Below, piece by piece: positions 5,559-8,094 of a stretch of DNA of 8,094 bases. Every line of letters begins with the position of its first letter. The stretch's first letter is position 1. A model generated the notes under the pieces. That model saw only the letters and a program-made list of their open reading frames with translations. It ran no database searches and was not told where the DNA came from. This stretch comes from Candidatus Latescibacterota bacterium. Its GTDB lineage: Bacteria > JAAXHH01 > JABIQT01. Where the stretch lies: NCBI GenBank assembly GCA_018667995.1, contig JABIQT010000301.1, positions 1-8,094 of the forward strand. The letters are read 5' to 3'. The position numbers and the translations under genes are program-made.

Positions 5559-6523
5559 GCTGTCAGGGATTTGGCACATCGCGACATGAGTTGCAGTTTA
5601 TGGTGAGACACGGCGTCACCCATATGGATACTTCCATCGATCCGGACGACCTTGATTCGCTACTGAGGGGGCGCGAGGAGGCTGCTGCGGAAGGCGTCGA
5701 GCTGGAAATGATCCACATACCCATCGCCGAGAGCATCACATTGGCAGAGGATCCGCAGCGTGACCGCGATCTGGACGCCATTTGCGGCTGGATCGAAAAC
5801 GCCGGTAAGGCGGGGCTCCGCGGTCTCAATTACAATTTCTCAGTTGTCGGCTACCAGCGCACCGAGAAACGCTACGGCCGGGGAGGATCGGGATTCAGTT
5901 CGTTCGAGTTCTCTAAATATGACAACGACGAACCGCATAAAGGTGGTCAGGTCGACCGCGACGAGATTTTCGCCCGAATTCTCTACTTCCTTGAGCGCGT
6001 GATACCCGTAGCCGAGCTAAACAAGGTTCAGATGGCCAGTCATCTACCCGATCCGCCGTCACCTGTGCTACGCGGTGAGGTGCGTTGGAATTATCCGGTT
6101 TTCGAAGGTTTGAAGCGGTTTAGCGAACTGGTTGACAGTCCGTACCACGGGTTCAATTTCTGTTGCGGCGTCGCCGCCGAAGGACTCGATGATCCCGGCA
6201 AAGAACTGCCCCCGATCGTTGAGTATTTTTCGCAGAAGAAGAAGATCTTCAACGTACACTTCCGAAATATCCGCGGAAAGCTAAACGATTTCGTCGAGGT
6301 CTGGCCGGATGAGGGTGACGTCGACATGCACGAGCTGGCACGAATCTTTCATCGCACCGACTATCCCTATATGTTGATGCCGGACCATGCACCCACTCAT
6401 CCAGACGACGCAGCGCCCGAGGGCGTGTCGGGCCGGGTGAGTCAAGGGTGGGCTTATCAGTTCGGCTATATCCGTGCGATGATCCAGGCAGTTGCCAAGG
6501 AGGCCTCGGAGAACGGCCGGTAA
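5549..6523 (+). CDS. uxuA: Mannonate dehydratase, UxuA family
   Basis: A 324-residue cytosolic TIM-barrel dehydratase expected to turn D-mannonate into 2-keto-3-deoxy-D-gluconate plus water, a step of glucuronate breakdown. The N-terminal strand MYVGCQGFGTSRHELQFMVRHGV is followed by the family phrase LRGLNYNFSVVGYQRTEKRYGRG. The four expected metal ligands are all in place: His165 (MASHLPDP), Cys205 (FNFCCG), His237 (NVHFRNIRG) and Asp279 (LMPDHAP). The substrate-side Arg239, the acidic DEGDVD loop (254-259) and the C-terminal GWAYQFGYIRAM are also family-like. It is shorter than E. coli UxuA (about 394 residues), matching the compact branch of uncultured and marine bacteria. That branch is often only assumed to act on mannonate, so the substrate is inferred. 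The galactonate dehydratase-like gene starts 90 bases downstream, probably on the same transcript. Confidence 0.88.
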   Translation: MYVGCQGFGTSRHELQFMVRHGVTHMDTSIDPDDLDSLLRGREEAAAEGVELEMIHIPIAESITLAEDPQRDRDLDAICGWIENAGKAGLRGLNYNFSVVGYQRTEKRYGRGGSGFSSFEFSKYDNDEPHKGGQVDRDEIFARILYFLERVIPVAELNKVQMASHLPDPPSPVLRGEVRWNYPVFEGLKRFSELVDSPYHGFNFCCGVAAEGLDDPGKELPPIVEYFSQKKKIFNVHFRNIRGKLNDFVEVWPDEGDVDMHELARIFHRTDYPYMLMPDHAPTHPDDAAPEGVSGRVSQGWAYQFGYIRAMIQAVAKEASENGR

Positions 6524-6600
6524 CGGTCGCTCAATCGGAAAAGGCAAGATACGTTGTACCAACCAGAAACTCGCCCACCGAAATATCAACCGCTTGCGGA

Positions 6601-6605
6601 AAGGA
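6601..6605 (+). promoter_or_regulatory. Ribosome-binding site for the preferred GTG start of the dgoD-like gene
   Basis: AAGGA lies eight bases before GTG 6614. An alternative TTG at 6554 has AAAGG nine bases upstream, so both are readable, but GTG is the commoner start and places the conserved residues in register with DgoD. Confidence 0.5.
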
Positions 6606-6613
6606 TCCACTCC

Positions 6614-7738
6614 GTGTCCGATAATCAGGGCCCTATTGGCCCCAACGAAGCAATCAAAGTCAGTAAGATAGAAACGTTTGTGCTGAAAAACTCCTGGGTC
6701 TTTGTCAAAATCTCCACAGATGCTGGCATCACCGGGTGGGGCGAGATGCTCAAGGATGATGCCAAAGCCTGTGCCGCCGGAGCCCTCGATGTCGCCGATT
6801 ATCTGGTCGGCAAGGATCCCCGACCTGTGGTGCACCATTGGCAGGCTATTCATCGAGGCGCCTTCTACAGAGGCGGTCCCATAAAAACAGCAATCTCATC
6901 CGGAATAGACATGGCGCTGTGGGACATTACCGGCAAGTGCTTCGGTGTGCCCGTCTACAAGCTTCTGGGTGGCCCTACGCGTGACAGAGTACGTGTCTAT
7001 GGCGAGGTCAGTGAGAAGACGGGAGTCAACGCTATGAAGGTTGGCCCGCAGAGCTCGCGGAAGGCCTTCAAATATATTGAAAGCCCACTCTTCGTCGACG
7101 AGGTCGTTGACCGCTTCAAAGCGCTCCGTGATAAACATGGCCCCGGAGTAGACATAGGCGTCGACTTCCACGGCGCTGTGCAGCCTCCTACCGCGCTCCA
7201 ATTGATTAAAGCGCTTGAGCCGTATAACCCATGGTTCTATGAAGAGGTCGTGCAAGCTCTCAATGTCGATGTGATGGCTGAGATAGCCGCCAAGACGCAT
7301 ATACCTCTTGCCACGGGAGAGCGGATCTTCACCAAATGGGGCTTCAAGGAGATACTCGAAAAGCGTGCAGCGACTATCCTGCAACCGGATATCTGCTATG
7401 CGGGTGGCATTACCGAATTACGGATCATTGCAGGACAGGCTGAGGCCTACTACTCGCCAATTGCTCCCCACAATCCGCAGGGGCCCTGCTCGCTTGCGGC
7501 CAGCCTGCAGATCGCTGGGTGCATTCCCAATTTTCTCGCTCAGGAGCGGGGAGACAATGAGTATATGGAACTGCTTGCAGAACCCTTGCCGCCCGTAGAA
7601 AACGGCTATCGCCCCCTGCCTACAGGCCCGGGATTGGGAATCACCATCGACGAGAACAAGCTTACGGATCTGATCGGCGATCCGAAGCCGTATGGCCCGC
7701 AGTTCGACCCTGACGATGGTTCGGTGGTGGATTGGTAG
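6614..7738 (+). CDS. dgoD: Galactonate dehydratase-like enolase-superfamily enzyme
   Basis: A 374-residue mandelate racemase/muconate lactonizing enzyme family protein, closest by eye to D-galactonate dehydratase, which makes 2-keto-3-deoxygalactonate plus water. The N-terminal capping domain has KIETFVLKNSWVFVKISTDAG and GWGEMLKDDAK. The barrel has ISSGIDMALWDITGK, then GVDFHG with metal ligand Asp184 and proton donor His186. FYEEVV gives Glu210, ATGERIF gives Glu236, and IAPHNPQGP gives His286. From the GTG start these numbers are each one higher than the E. coli DgoD residues as I remember them (183, 185, 209, 235, 285), which supports both the family call and the start. It ends in the familiar DGSVVDW. 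A TTG at 6554 would add 20 unconserved residues. Other acid-sugar dehydratases of the superfamily remain possible, so the exact substrate is inferred. It lies directly behind the uxuA-type gene. Confidence 0.9.
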   Translation: MSDNQGPIGPNEAIKVSKIETFVLKNSWVFVKISTDAGITGWGEMLKDDAKACAAGALDVADYLVGKDPRPVVHHWQAIHRGAFYRGGPIKTAISSGIDMALWDITGKCFGVPVYKLLGGPTRDRVRVYGEVSEKTGVNAMKVGPQSSRKAFKYIESPLFVDEVVDRFKALRDKHGPGVDIGVDFHGAVQPPTALQLIKALEPYNPWFYEEVVQALNVDVMAEIAAKTHIPLATGERIFTKWGFKEILEKRAATILQPDICYAGGITELRIIAGQAEAYYSPIAPHNPQGPCSLAASLQIAGCIPNFLAQERGDNEYMELLAEPLPPVENGYRPLPTGPGLGITIDENKLTDLIGDPKPYGPQFDPDDGSVVDW

Positions 7739-8047
7739 TAGCTGATAGTGTCAGCGATCGTCGAGCCTGCCGACCTAAAGCGGTTAAACTGATTACTCTT
7801 GTGTGGAGGTGACTGCCAACTGAGTCGCCGAATAAGTAGGACTGTACGTGGACGGTTGGTGCCTTATTAACCTGAGCAGCTCTGCCTTTCCCAGGCAGGC
7901 CTCGGATTCTGGTGGAGGGGTTGTACAGCTATAGGTTTGGCAAGACCAGGGGCATTAGAGCTGTCTGCGTTTTACCTTTCTTCCATTCCGCGCCTTATAT
8001 GGGTCGCATGGGTACACCCTAAAATCTTAGAAAGATGGCCCTCAAAT
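7739..8047. other. Intergenic region before the right-edge gene
   Basis: A 309-base gap with no convincing gene on either strand. GCTGA (7741-7745) and TCAGC (7751-7755) form a short hairpin three bases after the dgoD-like stop. CTGCCT (7882-7887) and AGGCAG (7893-7898) form a six-pair stem with a five-base loop. Neither is followed by a T-run, so no standard terminator is present. A TTATAT at 7995-8000 could serve as a -10 for the next gene but lacks a -35 match. Confidence 0.45.
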
Positions 8048-8094
8048 ATGCAATTGACCGACGATGACCTGGCGATCTACCGCGAACGCGGCCA
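8048..8094 (+). CDS. Start of a probable phytanoyl-CoA dioxygenase family gene (cut by window edge)
   Basis: Only the first 15 codons are in view, reading MQLTDDDLAIYRERG. This closely fits the usual opening of phytanoyl-CoA dioxygenase (PhyH)-family proteins, in which an LTxEQxxxYREHG-type helix is followed by a Gly and a strand. PhyH proteins are non-haem Fe(II)/2-oxoglutarate-dependent oxygenases. Uncultured bacteria often carry several of unknown substrate near sugar-acid dehydratases. The iron-binding residues lie outside the window. An ATG at 8035 in another frame stops after ten codons. No strong ribosome-binding site is visible. Confidence 0.55.
   Translation, partial: MQLTDDDLAIYRERG

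Noticed and set aside
6281-6853. Long reverse-strand open frame (190 residues) across the uxuA/dgoD junction
   Set aside because: It is antisense to two well-supported genes with intact catalytic motifs, and its translation looks random.
7882-7898. Hairpin CTGCCT/AGGCAG as a rho-independent terminator
   Set aside because: No T-run follows the stem, and it lies 140 bases after the nearest stop codon.

Overview
The window reads as a stretch of bacterial chromosome from an uncultured or poorly sampled Gram-negative-type heterotroph. The evidence is Shine-Dalgarno-led genes, a lipobox-type lipoprotein, and sugar-acid dehydratases followed by the first codons of a probable phytanoyl-CoA dioxygenase-like gene. 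I cannot place the organism in a phylum. All confident genes lie on the + strand. Roughly three quarters of the window is coding, which is low for a bacterium, and three gaps of 300-500 bases have no convincing gene.

Left part (1-1455): an AlkC-type HEAT-repeat DNA glycosylase without the C-terminal Ig-like domain, then a small VOC/glyoxalase-fold protein. Middle part (1456-4347): a run of apparently unrelated singletons, namely a SnoaL/NTF2-like protein, a small lipoprotein of unknown function, an orphan 129-residue protein, and a glycerophosphodiester phosphodiesterase. Much of this part looks lower in GC than its flanks (hand-counted 60-base lines of about 40-47% against about 53-65% in the dehydratase genes). 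It is closed by a gene-poor stretch, 3946-4368. Right part (4369-8094): a class I SAM-dependent methyltransferase, a 500-base gap that may hold a decayed reading frame, then two adjacent sugar-acid dehydratases and the beginning of a dioxygenase-like gene cut by the window edge.

The clearest functional unit is the pair at 5549-7738: a TIM-barrel mannonate dehydratase (UxuA family) and an enolase-superfamily galactonate dehydratase (DgoD-like). Both families remove water from an aldonic acid to give a 2-keto-3-deoxy sugar acid, so together they suggest use of uronates or aldonates, for example from algal or plant polysaccharides. No transporter, KDG kinase, aldolase or regulator for the route is inside the window.

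I found no CRISPR array, transposase, integrase, tRNA, rRNA, toxin-antitoxin pair or recognisable defence system. The most notable non-genic signals are a cluster of three CCGTTCA motifs around a TTGACA hexamer upstream of the lipoprotein gene, and a possible broken reading frame just upstream of the mannonate dehydratase. I do not see strong evidence for a wholly new system.
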